61,044 bases of DNA, from positions 1 through 61,044 of IMG/VR virus record IMGVR_UViG_3300025133_000003; one strand, written 5' to 3'. The notes under the pieces were generated by a model, which had not been told where the DNA came from, did no database searches, and saw nothing but the letters and a program-made list of their open reading frames with translations. Shown here piece by piece: positions 41,300 through 48,347 of this stretch (the stretch's first letter is position 1; every line of letters starts with the position of its first letter). The DNA comes from a virus. The translations under genes were made by a program, and so were the position numbers.

Positions 41300-41919
41300 T
41301 GCCGTTCGAGCAGCTGGACTACCTCGAGCTCGTCCGCGAGGCCAACGAGCACCGGGAGAACCCGGACTGGCCCTCGGCCGACTACGACGGCGACGGTGAG
41401 AAGGACCTCGCCTACTTGGGAGCCGTCCAGCGGGAGGCTCAGTTCGGTCCGCTGGAGTGGATCCCGGTGGCGGGGTCCGACTCGGCCATCGAGATCACCA
41501 ACAACTTCCGCGCCGCCCAGCTCGTCCGCGTCCAGGTCCCCCAGCTGGAGGGCCTGGACACCTACGGCAGCGAGTTCGGCGGCAAGGTCACCATCCATCG
41601 GCTCGTGGCCGACCAGCTCCTCGGCTTCTTCCAGGCCGTCGAGGACGCGGGGCTCAAGGGGCTGCTCAAGAGCTGGGGCGGGAGCTTCGTCCCCCGCCGC
41701 ATCCGCGGCCGTGACTCTCTGAGCAATCACGCTTACGGCGTCGCGTTCGATCTCAACATGCAGTGGAACGGGCTGGGTCGCACCCCGGCCCTGGCCAAGG
41801 ACCCCGGAACGGTTCGGCCCCTGGTGCCCATCGCCTCGCGGTTCGGCCTGTACTGGGGCGGCCACTACAACAGCCGCCGCGATGGCATGCATTTTGAGTT
41901 TGTTGAGGTAATCCAATGA
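41299..41919 (+). CDS. Endolysin, M15-type peptidase (D-Ala-D-Ala / L-Ala-D-Glu peptidase family)
   Basis: Encodes 206 residues. The zinc-site motif S-x-H-x-x-G-x-A-x-D is present as SLSNHAYGVAFDL (about residue 140), and the second site is YWGGHYNSRRDGMHFEF (about 185-199), where H-F-E completes the M15 pattern. The N-terminus has a DYDGDGEKD calcium-type loop. It has no signal peptide, so it needs a holin. It cleaves peptidoglycan cross-bridges or stem peptides at lysis. Confidence 0.82.
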   Translation: MPFEQLDYLELVREANEHRENPDWPSADYDGDGEKDLAYLGAVQREAQFGPLEWIPVAGSDSAIEITNNFRAAQLVRVQVPQLEGLDTYGSEFGGKVTIHRLVADQLLGFFQAVEDAGLKGLLKSWGGSFVPRRIRGRDSLSNHAYGVAFDLNMQWNGLGRTPALAKDPGTVRPLVPIASRFGLYWGGHYNSRRDGMHFEFVEVIQ

Positions 41920-42038
41920 CTTACGGTGCAATCGTACACGAGCGTTTTGCTGAGCGGATCGACCATGCCGACGGGTGCTGGCTCTCGAGAGCGACGACGA
42001 CAGCGCCATCGCCGGCCCGGGGGCGGGAGCCCCGCTGA
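41916..42038 (+). pseudogene. Truncated HNH-endonuclease N-terminus remnant
   Basis: A 40-residue frame overlapping the endolysin stop reads MTYGAIVHERFAERIDHADGCWL, the usual beginning of phage HNH nucleases (ERxDxxxGCWLW). It then runs into an unrelated Arg/Pro-rich sequence (SRATTTAPSPARG), with no HNH core. The junction falls in a GACGACGACAGCGCCA stretch that occurs again at about 42282-42297, so a deletion between short repeats probably removed the nuclease. Confidence 0.45.
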
Positions 42039-42373
42039 TGTACCCCGCCCCCTGGACCCCCTGCCCCTGCTGCGAGAACTACCTCTGCACCCTGCACGGC
42101 GACGGCACCCTGCACGCCCACGACTGCCGAGAGTGCCCCTCGATCGAGTGGTGGGGGCAGCTGGACCCCTACTCGCCAATGACCGCAGCAGAGCGCGCCG
42201 AGGCGCTGCTGCTGCGCCCCGACGACGACGACGACGACAGCGGCGATGACGACGACAGCGGCGATGACGATGACTCGGGGATGACGACGACAGCGCCAAG
42301 CAGAAACGGCCAGGACCGGCGCGGCCCTGACCGTTTCGTGGGTCGAAAGCGCGATGGGTGGGGCGCCTCCTGA
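42038..42373 (+). CDS. Cys-rich small protein with Asp/Ser/Gly tail
   Basis: Encodes 111 residues. The first half has CPCCENYLCTLHGDGTLHAHDCRECPSIEWWGQLDPYS, a compact zinc-binding protein type seen in many phages. Residues 62-81 are D6SG-D4SG-D4SG, and the C-terminus is basic (RNGQDRRGPDRFVGRKRDGW). The tail is encoded by a GAC/GAT microsatellite. A 13-base-pair hairpin (GAAACGGCCAGG/CCCTGACCGTTTC, about 42303-42340) lies within the 3' coding part. ATG overlaps the previous stop. Confidence 0.65.
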   Translation: MYPAPWTPCPCCENYLCTLHGDGTLHAHDCRECPSIEWWGQLDPYSPMTAAERAEALLLRPDDDDDDSGDDDDSGDDDDSGMTTTAPSRNGQDRRGPDRFVGRKRDGWGAS

Positions 42374-42386
42374 TAGGAGGCTAGCA

Positions 42387-42758
42387 ATGAACGACTACTA
42401 CGTCACCGCCGCCGTGGGCTGCGTCATCGCGATGGCCAGCTACGGGCTGGTGGGCCAGGTGCTCAAGCCGGTGCTCCGGCTCTGGGCTCGGATGAAGGCC
42501 CGCAAGGCCGGCCGAAAGCTGTACCCCGAGGAAGTCGAGCTCTTCAAGATCATGACCCAGAGCGGCGCCGTCGTGAGCGGGGGGCTCATGGGCGTGGGCC
42601 CTATCTGGCCGGAGCTGGTGCCCTGGGCGATGGGCCCCCTGCTGGGGCTCGCCTTTGGTTCCCTCGCCATCCCCCTCCATTCGGCCATCAAGAAGGCCCT
42701 GCCGGAGCGGGTGGCCCAGATCATCAGCGGCAAGAGCCCCAGGAAGTTGGACCCATGA
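42387..42758 (+). CDS. Multi-pass membrane protein, holin candidate
   Basis: Encodes 123 residues with a textbook ribosome binding site AGGAGG. Hydrophobic segments are near residues 5-28 (VTAAVGCVIAMASYGLVGQVL), 60-85 (SGAVVSGGLMGVGPIWPELV) and 85-105 (PWAMGPLLGLAFGSLAIPLH), with a basic loop KARKAGRKL between. The size, the membrane count and the position between endolysin and spanin genes fit a holin. Confidence 0.6.
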   Translation: MNDYYVTAAVGCVIAMASYGLVGQVLKPVLRLWARMKARKAGRKLYPEEVELFKIMTQSGAVVSGGLMGVGPIWPELVPWAMGPLLGLAFGSLAIPLHSAIKKALPERVAQIISGKSPRKLDP

Positions 42759-43084
42759 GCAAGGACCCCATCAGCTCAGCTACGCCCTGGATGCTCGCCC
42801 TGCTGCTTGGATGCGTCGGGGTGGGTATCGCCGTGACCTTGTTCATCCTGGGCCGCCAGGCCGAGGCCGCCGCAGCTGGAGCCGGGGCGGTCTACGCCGC
42901 GTCGCGCACCGTCAGCAAGAGCAAGCGGTCCGCGAAGAAGCGGGACAAGGAGGAGAAGGCCGAGGTTGTGGTGCTGCAGGAGCGCATCGACAAGACGGTC
43001 TCGACCGACACCGACCCGGACCTTGAGGCGCTGCAGGAGCGGCTGGCCTCCAGGCGCGGCGACGATGGGGACGGTGCCGCATGA
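42755..43084 (+). CDS. Membrane-anchored coiled-coil protein (i-spanin-like)
   Basis: Encodes 109 residues. One N-terminal transmembrane helix (WMLALLLGCVGVGIAVTLFILG) is followed by Ala-rich and Lys/Glu-rich helix (SKRSAKKRDKEEKAEVVVLQERIDKTV). This layout (inner-membrane anchor plus helix) matches i-spanins, but the basic flank after the helix could also make the helical part cytoplasmic. ATG overlaps the previous stop by four bases. Confidence 0.5.
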   Translation: MSKDPISSATPWMLALLLGCVGVGIAVTLFILGRQAEAAAAGAGAVYAASRTVSKSKRSAKKRDKEEKAEVVVLQERIDKTVSTDTDPDLEALQERLASRRGDDGDGAA

Positions 43085-43524
43085 GTGTTCAGAAACTGTA
43101 CGTTCTCCTTCTCGTCTTGTTCCTCGGCACGGGCTGCGGTCACGTCGCCCACAAGGGGCCCATCTGGTCCACGGACTTCGCCCGGGTCCAGGTGCCCGAG
43201 GCCCCGGAGATTCCCGACGATGCGCCGGAGCCCGAGATCCTTGTCGAGGGCCGGGAGGCCCCGTTCACCGGCATGCTCCTCGCCCCTGAGGAGCTGGATG
43301 CCCTGGTCACCTCCGCGGAGCAGCGTGACGTTGTCATCGAAGCGCTGGACCTGGCGTATCGCGGTCGTGCGCTCGACCGGGAAGAGGCCGAGGCGATCGT
43401 CGCCGCCCGGGAGCTGCAGCTAGCGGAGGCGCGCAAGGCGCAGGGCCGCTGGTTCGCGGTGGGGATGGGGGCTGGGATCGGGGCCACCATGGCGGCGGTG
43501 TTGGCGATCGTCCTGGCGAAGTGA
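43081..43524 (+). CDS. Unimolecular spanin candidate (lipoprotein with C-terminal TM)
   Basis: Encodes 147 residues. A signal peptide with lipobox (LLLVLFLGTGC, Cys about residue 19) is followed by an acidic/Pro-rich region and a helical segment (EELDALVTSAEQRDVVIEAL...EAEAIVAARELQLAEARKAQG). It ends in a C-terminal transmembrane helix (FAVGMGAGIGATMAAVLAIVLA). A lipid anchor at one end and an inner-membrane helix at the other is the definition of a u-spanin, which joins outer and inner membranes in Gram-negative lysis. Confidence 0.7.
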   Translation: MSVQKLYVLLLVLFLGTGCGHVAHKGPIWSTDFARVQVPEAPEIPDDAPEPEILVEGREAPFTGMLLAPEELDALVTSAEQRDVVIEALDLAYRGRALDREEAEAIVAARELQLAEARKAQGRWFAVGMGAGIGATMAAVLAIVLAK

Positions 43525-43712
43525 CCGACAAGGACCTGCGCTGCTGGGCCGGCTCAGGCCTGTACCTGCTGCTCATGGTCTCGGTCGTGGTGTTCTTGAC
43601 CCAGGTGAAGATCCCCCAGGAGAACCGCGACATCATCGTGACGGTGATCGGCGTGATGGCTGGCGGGGTGGGGGCTGCGGTCAGCCGGTTCGTTGGCCGG
43701 CGTCAGGAGTAG
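43521..43712 (+). CDS. Two-helix membrane protein (holin/antiholin-like)
   Basis: Encodes 63 residues with GTG at 43521 overlapping the spanin stop. Two hydrophobic helices (GLYLLLMVSVVVFLTQV and DIIVTVIGVMAGGVGAAVS) and a basic C-terminus (RFVGRRQE) fit a small class II holin or antiholin. It is the last gene of the lysis run; its stop is in a palindrome shared with the convergent gene. Confidence 0.6.
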   Translation: MTDKDLRCWAGSGLYLLLMVSVVVFLTQVKIPQENRDIIVTVIGVMAGGVGAAVSRFVGRRQE

Positions 43713-43732
43713 CTCAACCCTCGAGGGTTGAG
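43713..43732. terminator. Perfect 20-base palindrome at a convergent gene junction
   Basis: CTCAACCCTCGAGGGTTGAG follows the TAG of the plus-strand lysis operon and contains the stop of the minus-strand gene. It can form the same hairpin in both transcripts, like the hairpins at 13045-13081 and 51098-51128. No T-tract. Confidence 0.55.
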
Positions 43733-44028
43733 ACCATCTCCTTGGCGTACCCGCCCAAGCGCGACTGCTCAGCCGCGATTCCGAGGGCCTTGTCGATCCG
43801 CTTCTCCAGGTCGGCCACCTGGCCGCGGAGGGTCAGCTCCATCAGCGACGGCCCATCCGGCTCGACGGCGACCAGCTTGGCGTGGGCCTGCACAGCCAGG
43901 AGGGCAACGTCACGCCGCGGCACCGAGGCCCGACTCAGGATCGTGATGACCCGGCGCTCCTCGTCGGTCAAGGCCGGGGGGGCGGTGCGGTTGGCGTGCA
44001 GCTGATTCTGAAGGGTATGACGGCTCAT
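43714..44028 (-). CDS. Hypothetical helical protein downstream of repressor
   Basis: Encodes 104 residues; AGGAGA before the ATG. The sequence LTDEERRVITILSRASVPRRDVALLAVQAHAKL is helical and might form a small DNA-binding or antitoxin-like unit. The C-terminal part is amphipathic helix (LRGQVADLEKRIDKALGIAAEQ). A TATCAT -10-like sequence lies 15-20 bases upstream. It may be transcribed with the repressor gene. Confidence 0.65.
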   Translation of the reverse strand: MSRHTLQNQLHANRTAPPALTDEERRVITILSRASVPRRDVALLAVQAHAKLVAVEPDGPSLMELTLRGQVADLEKRIDKALGIAAEQSRLGGYAKEMVSTLEG

Positions 44029-44061
44029 ATCGGTGTCTCCTGGGGCAATGATACAGCTGGG

Positions 44062-44703
44062 CTAGAGGCCCAGGCGGCTGAGTGCAGCCTTGATGCTCGA
44101 GGTGCCGTAGCCGCCGGGGACCACGGTGTGGGGCAGGCCGATCTCCCGGGCCACGCGGGGGACCTGATGGACCGAGCCGCCACCGAACCGCGCCAGGGTC
44201 AGCAGCGCGTCGGCCTTGGTGCCGGCGACCTTCTTGAGGAAGCCGGACGAGTTGCTCTTGGTGCCCCGTCCGCGGGTGCTGGGGATCCAGGTGAACCGGT
44301 AGTCCGGCAGATCCCGGGCGAGGCGGGCCAGGGCCTCGTTGTTCTCTGCGCCCCCGACCAGGGCGACATGCAGGCGGTCGTCGAGCGCCGGTTCCGGCAC
44401 CGGCTCCGGCTCGACCACCCGGCGGCGCGGCACCGGCACCGGCTCCGGCTCGGGCTCCGGCTCGGGCTCCGGCTGGGCCGCGGCGAGCTCGTCCCGGTTC
44501 TGCCCCAGCCAGACCAGCTCCCACGCATCCAGGCCGACAGTCTCGGCCAGCTGGAGGACCTGCTCGACCGAGATCGAGGTCTGACCCTGCGCCACGCGGC
44601 TCGCGGCACCGGACGACATGCCCAGCAGTCGGGCAAGTTCGTTCTGGCTGCATCCGAGCATCGCCTTCGAGATGGCCCAGAGCGTGGTGGAAAGCTCCAT
44701 CAT
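44062..44703 (-). CDS. Putative repressor: N-terminal HTH fused to a DUF2325-like domain
   Basis: Encodes 213 residues. Residues 1-65 (LWAISKAMLGCSQNELARLLGMSSGAASRVAQGQTSISVEQVLQLAETVGL) are an XRE/CI helix-turn-helix. A (PE)n/PV linker follows (about 80-107). The C-terminal ~100 residues (LHVALVGGAENNEALARLARDLPDYRFTWIPS...ADALLTLARFGGGSVHQVPRVAREIGLPHTVV) resemble DUF2325, a Rossmann-like domain, instead of the peptidase or oligomerisation domain usual in phage repressors. TTGATA sites upstream (44731-44769) suggest autoregulation. It is the best candidate for the lysogeny regulator. Confidence 0.72.
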   Translation of the reverse strand: MMELSTTLWAISKAMLGCSQNELARLLGMSSGAASRVAQGQTSISVEQVLQLAETVGLDAWELVWLGQNRDELAAAQPEPEPEPEPEPVPVPRRRVVEPEPVPEPALDDRLHVALVGGAENNEALARLARDLPDYRFTWIPSTRGRGTKSNSSGFLKKVAGTKADALLTLARFGGGSVHQVPRVAREIGLPHTVVPGGYGTSSIKAALSRLGL

Positions 44704-44970
44704 GGTTCCCCCGTGGTGTGATTCACGTGATTGATAGGGGCAACGATAATGGACTGAGTCAATTGATACAAGCGACACACATAGGACACAGGGGGGGTCT
44801 AGCAGGGCACAACCAGACACAACCAGACACGCCAAGATGGCCCAAGGGGTGCAGGCCTAAGTATGCGTAAGAACGACGAAAACGCCCGACCCGGCGGATG
44901 CCAGGACGGGCGAGATCTGCATCCACTGCCACATGGATCGAACGGGGAAAACCCCTTTGCTTACGGTGTG
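44704..44970. promoter_or_regulatory. Repressor promoter/operator region and integrase 3' side (attP candidate)
   Basis: 267 bp without a gene. TTGATA occurs at 44731-44736 and 44763-44768, 32 bp (about three helical turns) apart, the second within the palindrome TCAATTGA. Near 44881-44937 there are two inverted repeats (CGCCCG...CGGGCG; GGATGC...GCATCC), and a small GGGG-AAAA-CCCC hairpin (about 44944-44955) lies just beyond the integrase stop. The attachment site would be expected here, next to the integrase, but no core can be named. Confidence 0.45.
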
Positions 44971-46317
44971 TTAGCTCGACTTGCGAAGGAGCATGGACAC
45001 AACCTGGACACCGCTATTCGGTACAACAGCCTCTGGATCGATACGGGGAACGGTCCGGATGATGTTGGCGATGGCCTCGGGGGAGGCCACCCAGGGGTTC
45101 CAGTAGCAGAGCTCAGCCTCCGAGAAGAGCCGGCTCTGCCGCCTGCCTTCGCACCACTCCAGGGCCCGCGGGTCGCACCCCAGCTCCTCCATCCGCGACC
45201 GCCAAGCACGGCGGATGCAGTGGAAGATCCGATTCTCCGTGAAGACCGGCTCGACCCCGGCCCGAATCCAGGCCTGCCGCATGGCCTTGTTGACCGGGGT
45301 TCGCTGGTTCTCGGTGAGCTTGTGACCCTCTCTGCTCGCGGTCTTCTTGGTACGGCAGCCGCCGGGGGTGTGCCGCCCCTTGGTGGGTGCGGCGACGAGG
45401 AACATCGACCCATGCTTCTTCCAGGTCTTGAGCTCCTCCTCCAAGTGGGGGCTGAGCGGGATGAACCTGGGGTTTTCCTTCTCCAGCTGGCTCTTCCCGT
45501 AGACGGGGCCAATCTGGTACTCGCCCCACCGCACGTCGCCCCACCGGATGGCCACGCAGTGCTCCCACCGGAGTCCGGTGTAGCGCATCAGCAGGGCGAC
45601 CCTGTAGGCGATGGTATGGGTGATGTAGCGGTCTGGCTGGAGCTCGGGGAACAGCTTGTCGATCTGCTCGAAGGTCAAGATCGGAGCCTCGACCCTCCCC
45701 TCCCCGTGCCGGACCTTCATCTTGGGCGTGGAGGGCACAGGGGGCGCATCCAGGTGGGGGTACTTGTCGATGACCCACTGGTGGAACGACCGCACCGCGC
45801 CGGTCTTGTTTCGGGTGCTGTTCTTGGTGATGCCCCGGCCCCTCGACCAGTTGACCAGGAGCTTGAGGTTGGCCCAGGTCAAGTCCTCGACTTGGGCGGC
45901 ACGTCCCAGCGCACCCTCGACTACATCGAGGTACTGGCGCAGGTAGATCTTGTACTGGCTTGGGGTGCGGGCGTCGGTGCCCTGGACGAGGTCCTCGTGC
46001 CACTCCGCTGCGAGGTGTCGTAGCTGTCGGTCCAGGCCGACGCCGTCAAACCAGTGCCCGCCGTCTCGTATGGAGCCGATGATCTCGGAGCCCTTGCGCC
46101 GCGCCTCCGTGAAGGAGTCACAGGTTGTGGACTGCTGGCTGCGCTTCTTGCCCTCGACCTTCGGTCGGGTCCAGGTCAGCTTGAAGGGGGCGCCGGTTTC
46201 CTTCTTGTACAGCGTGATGCGACCGAAGCCTTCAGCACGCCAGATCGCCCGAAGTTCGTCCTGCCCGAGGGCAAGGTACGGATCAGGCGCTACGGCTCTT
46301 CCTTTCTGTTTCGCCAT
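44971..46317 (-). CDS. int: Tyrosine integrase
   Basis: Encodes 448 residues. The catalytic domain shows Arg I in YTGLRWEHCVAIRW (about residue 248), HxxR as FHCIRRAW (about 364-367) and a candidate Tyr in ELCYWNPW (about 405). A core-binding SAM-like domain precedes it (QYKIYLRQYLDVVEGALGR...GITKNSTRNKTGAVRSFHQWV). The start ATG at 46317 follows GGACACACCA, the same leader motif as the accessory array. It should integrate the phage at an attB site. It is downstream of and overlapped by the excisionase gene. Confidence 0.87.
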   Translation of the reverse strand: MAKQKGRAVAPDPYLALGQDELRAIWRAEGFGRITLYKKETGAPFKLTWTRPKVEGKKRSQQSTTCDSFTEARRKGSEIIGSIRDGGHWFDGVGLDRQLRHLAAEWHEDLVQGTDARTPSQYKIYLRQYLDVVEGALGRAAQVEDLTWANLKLLVNWSRGRGITKNSTRNKTGAVRSFHQWVIDKYPHLDAPPVPSTPKMKVRHGEGRVEAPILTFEQIDKLFPELQPDRYITHTIAYRVALLMRYTGLRWEHCVAIRWGDVRWGEYQIGPVYGKSQLEKENPRFIPLSPHLEEELKTWKKHGSMFLVAAPTKGRHTPGGCRTKKTASREGHKLTENQRTPVNKAMRQAWIRAGVEPVFTENRIFHCIRRAWRSRMEELGCDPRALEWCEGRRQSRLFSEAELCYWNPWVASPEAIANIIRTVPRIDPEAVVPNSGVQVVSMLLRKSS

Positions 46318-46523
46318 TGGTGTGTCCTTTCGGCCCACTCGTAGAGGCGGTCGATCCGCCACTTGTAGTTGGGCCCGTTCGTGGTTCCGAGGTTCATCCA
46401 CGGCTTATCCGTGTAGTCCTCGGGGGTCGCCAACCGCATCTGCCTGATCGTCTCCCGGCTCACGCCGAGGCACGTGCAGACGTCGTCGGTTGACATCAGT
46501 GGGGTAATAGTATCACTGGTCAT
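46290..46523 (-). CDS. xis: Excisionase-like HTH protein
   Basis: Encodes 77 residues. MSTDDVCTCLGVSRETIRQMRLATPEDYTDKPW followed by YKWRIDRLYEWAERTHQ fits the MerR-like HTH of phage excisionases and AlpA-type regulators (helix, Arg-containing turn, then W-x-I-D-x-L-x-x-W). GGAG precedes the ATG at 46523. It overlaps the integrase start by 28 bases, the usual int/xis pairing, and should direct excision. Confidence 0.78.
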   Translation of the reverse strand: MTSDTITPLMSTDDVCTCLGVSRETIRQMRLATPEDYTDKPWMNLGTTNGPNYKWRIDRLYEWAERTHQWRNRKEEP

Positions 46524-46806
46524 TGTTACTCTCCTCCGGTCCATCCAGCCGGTGCATCAGCGCGATGATTTGCGCAGCGACCTCCTCGCCCCAGGCCTTC
46601 TTGCTGGGGGCGACGACGTCGGCGTTCTCGGCGCTGTCGATGACCCGGACCTCGTTGCGGTTGAAGACGCGCAGTCGGGGCGTCCAGCTGGGGTCCAAGA
46701 CCGTGAGGTACTTGTCGTGGTCGATGACGTTCCAGCCCGGGGGCCGGATGACCTCATCGGAGGTCAGGTTGCGCCAGATGACGGTGAGGTCCTTGTTTCG
46801 GCCCAT
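46513..46806 (-). CDS. Hypothetical protein, 97 aa
   Basis: ATG overlaps the TGA upstream (TGATG) and its end overlaps the excisionase. It starts with strands and basic residues (MGRNKDLTVIWRNLTSDEVIRPPGWNVIDHDKYLTVLD), then a helix (AWGEEVAAQIIALMHRLDG). No family recognised. Confidence 0.7.
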   Translation of the reverse strand: MGRNKDLTVIWRNLTSDEVIRPPGWNVIDHDKYLTVLDPSWTPRLRVFNRNEVRVIDSAENADVVAPSKKAWGEEVAAQIIALMHRLDGPEESNNDQ

Positions 46807-47003
46807 CAGCCCAGCATCCCGCGCTCGGCCTGGCCCTGGAGCCAGATGGTGCGCTCGAGGACCATCTGGGCGTACTCCAGCAGCTGGTCGTGGTTGATGA
46901 GGTCTTCATCCACCGCGTACCAAGCCATCGAGACGGCCTCCTTGACCTCGGCCTGGGCCCAAATCATCAGGTCCTGGGACAGTTGTCGGGCTTCAGCACT
47001 CAC
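46806..47003 (-). CDS. Small helical protein, 65 aa
   Basis: GTG at 47003 has GGAGG seven bases upstream, which decides the start. The whole protein is helical and acidic (SAEARQLSQDLMIWAQAEVKEAVSMAWYAVDEDLINHDQLLEYAQMVLERTI-type pattern). It overlaps the zinc protein upstream by 11 bases. Confidence 0.65.
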   Translation of the reverse strand: MSAEARQLSQDLMIWAQAEVKEAVSMAWYAVDEDLINHDQLLEYAQMVLERTIWLQGQAERGMLG

Positions 47004-47193
47004 CTTGAATCCTCCATCTCGGGGGGTCGCTCGCGCAGACCCAGCACAGGTTGTTGTCGTCCAGCTCGTCGGGAAGCTTCGGTCTGAGGCATGCGGCGCA
47101 GAGCCGGCACAGACAGACGTCCCCCTCGGCGGCATCAAGCCGCTGTCCACAGCGGGGGCATCCCCTTTGATGGGGACCAGCTGTGAGGTTCAC
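46993..47193 (-). CDS. Cys-rich zinc protein, 66 aa
   Basis: GTG at 47193 overlaps the upstream TGA (GTGA). Ten Cys occur in CPRCG, CLCRLCAACL and CWVCA, enough for two zinc sites. The codons for AGPHQRG include a degenerate copy of the array palindrome (47159-47178). Function unknown; probably a nucleic-acid or protein-binding treble-clef type. Confidence 0.65.
   Translation of the reverse strand: MNLTAGPHQRGCPRCGQRLDAAEGDVCLCRLCAACLRPKLPDELDDNNLCWVCASDPPRWRIQGEC
47159..47178. repeat. Degenerate in-gene copy of the array palindrome
   Basis: CATCCCCTTTGATGGGGACC retains TCCCC/GGGGA pairing and most of the consensus but in a different reading frame from the other in-gene copies. Confidence 0.45.
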
Positions 47194-47411
47194 GGGTCGT
47201 CCTCGCGCAGCCAGGCCTCGATGGGCACGGCGTTGTCGGTGTAGGTGGCGATCAGGACGGCGGTCCGCAGCTTCGGACCCTCCGGGTTCGCGGAGATCGG
47301 CCGCAGGAGCTGGTTGACCGCGCTGGGGGTCACGCCGATGGCCTCGGCCAGGGTCTTCTGGTCGACGTCGTGGTCGCAGAGCCAGCGCCGGAGCTTGTCT
47401 CGCGCCCTCAT
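47190..47411 (-). CDS. HTH (XRE-like) protein, 73 aa
   Basis: KLRRWLCDHDVDQKTLAEAIGVTPSAVNQLLRP is a clean Cro-type helix-turn-helix, followed by a strand (RTAVLIATYTDNAVPIEAWL). ATG overlaps the upstream stop (ATGA). In an early operon it may be a small regulator of lysogeny or of later genes. Confidence 0.75.
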   Translation of the reverse strand: MRARDKLRRWLCDHDVDQKTLAEAIGVTPSAVNQLLRPISANPEGPKLRTAVLIATYTDNAVPIEAWLREDDP

Positions 47412-47677
47412 GCCGACCCCGCGAGCTCGAGCCGGCGCAGCAGCTCGTTGTAGCTAGCGAGGATGGCGAGCCTGGTGTGGCCCTCGTCCAGGCGGCAGAA
47501 GGTGCGGGTGATCCCGAACCGGGTCGGGGTTCCGTCCGTGGTGACGATGGAGGCCAGATCCATGGCGACGCCCAGAGGCAGCCGCCGCACGCTGATCTCG
47601 TCCAGAAGGTCGGCATCCAGCGTGCCCTCCTCGATGAGCTCGGCCACGACGAACGCAATGTCAGCGACGCGGATCAC
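47408..47677 (-). CDS. Hypothetical protein, 89 aa
   Basis: GTG at 47677 overlaps the RusA stop (GTGA). The product is helix, strand, helix with acidic patches (VADIAFVVAELIEEGTLDADLLDEISVRRLPLGVAMDLASIVTTDG-type). No family recognised. Confidence 0.65.
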   Translation of the reverse strand: MIRVADIAFVVAELIEEGTLDADLLDEISVRRLPLGVAMDLASIVTTDGTPTRFGITRTFCRLDEGHTRLAILASYNELLRRLELAGSA

Positions 47678-48114
47678 AGCTCCCACTCCAGGTGGACGTA
47701 GACCCCGGGGCCCTCGCCGCCAGCGGCGTACTGCTTGGTGACGCGGGCGTCCCAAATCAGCTTGTCGTCGCTGATCACGCCGGACTTCTCCAGCGCGTCG
47801 CACGCGGCTTTCAATAGATTGTCGGCGTCCGGCCGCCCGCGGTGAGGCAGGCGCACCATCTCCCGCCGCTTCCAGATGAGCCGACCCGGACGGCTGAACA
47901 GCACGTCGACCCGCACCGCCAGCTGCTGATGCGGCATGGGGGGAGCCTCCGGCGGGGCGGCGGCCCAGCTGGAGCGGATGGTCCAGGCGGCATCGGCCTC
48001 CCAGGTCGCCGTCTTCTTGGGCGTGTACGCCCGCACGGCACCGTTACGAGCGGTGACGCGAGGTCGGCCCTTGCCCACGGGGGCGCCAGGAATGAAGCAG
48101 CTCCAGGTCGGCAT
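47674..48114 (-). CDS. rusA: RusA-type Holliday junction resolvase
   Basis: Encodes 146 residues. The RusA pattern is present: an N-terminal FIPGAPVGKGRPRVTARNG, and the acidic active-site region RGRPDADNLLKAACDALEKSGVISDDKLI, with the Asp residues that bind magnesium. It cuts four-way junctions made during recombination-dependent replication and packaging. ATG overlaps the upstream TGA (TGATG). It sits with ERF, SSB and Gp157-like proteins. Confidence 0.85.
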   Translation of the reverse strand: MPTWSCFIPGAPVGKGRPRVTARNGAVRAYTPKKTATWEADAAWTIRSSWAAAPPEAPPMPHQQLAVRVDVLFSRPGRLIWKRREMVRLPHRGRPDADNLLKAACDALEKSGVISDDKLIWDARVTKQYAAGGEGPGVYVHLEWEL

Positions 48115-48347
48115 CAGTCTCTCGGGTTCTCGTAGGCCCACGTCTCGTGGTCGGATTCCCAGTCAGGGACGGGCGGCTTGGGCCGCATGGCTCTGGCGAC
48201 GTCGGGGTTGTGGCGTTGGATGAGCCGGCACCCCTTGCAGTAGCCGGTCTCAGTCAGCCGACCGTGCGTCCAGCAGGCTTTGCACTCGCAGTTGCACAGG
48301 TCGGTGCGGACTCCGCAGAGCCCACAGGTGGTGTCGCTCAGCGCCAT
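48114..48347 (-). CDS. Zinc-ribbon protein, 77 aa
   Basis: CGLCGVRTDLCNCECKACW and GYCKGCRLIQ give at least seven Cys. The C-terminal third is Pro/Trp-rich and polar. It starts inside the end of the Gp157-like gene (10-base overlap). Probable small nucleic-acid-binding helper. Confidence 0.65.
   Translation of the reverse strand: MALSDTTCGLCGVRTDLCNCECKACWTHGRLTETGYCKGCRLIQRHNPDVARAMRPKPPVPDWESDHETWAYENPRD

Noticed and set aside
44930-44960. tRNA 3' end or attP core suggested by GTTCGATCC on the minus strand.
   Set aside because: No T-stem pairing or acceptor stem can be drawn, so neither a tRNA nor a defined attachment core is supported.
44863-46023. Plus-strand frame opposite the integrase.
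   Set aside because: Antisense shadow; the integrase catalytic residues are on the minus strand.
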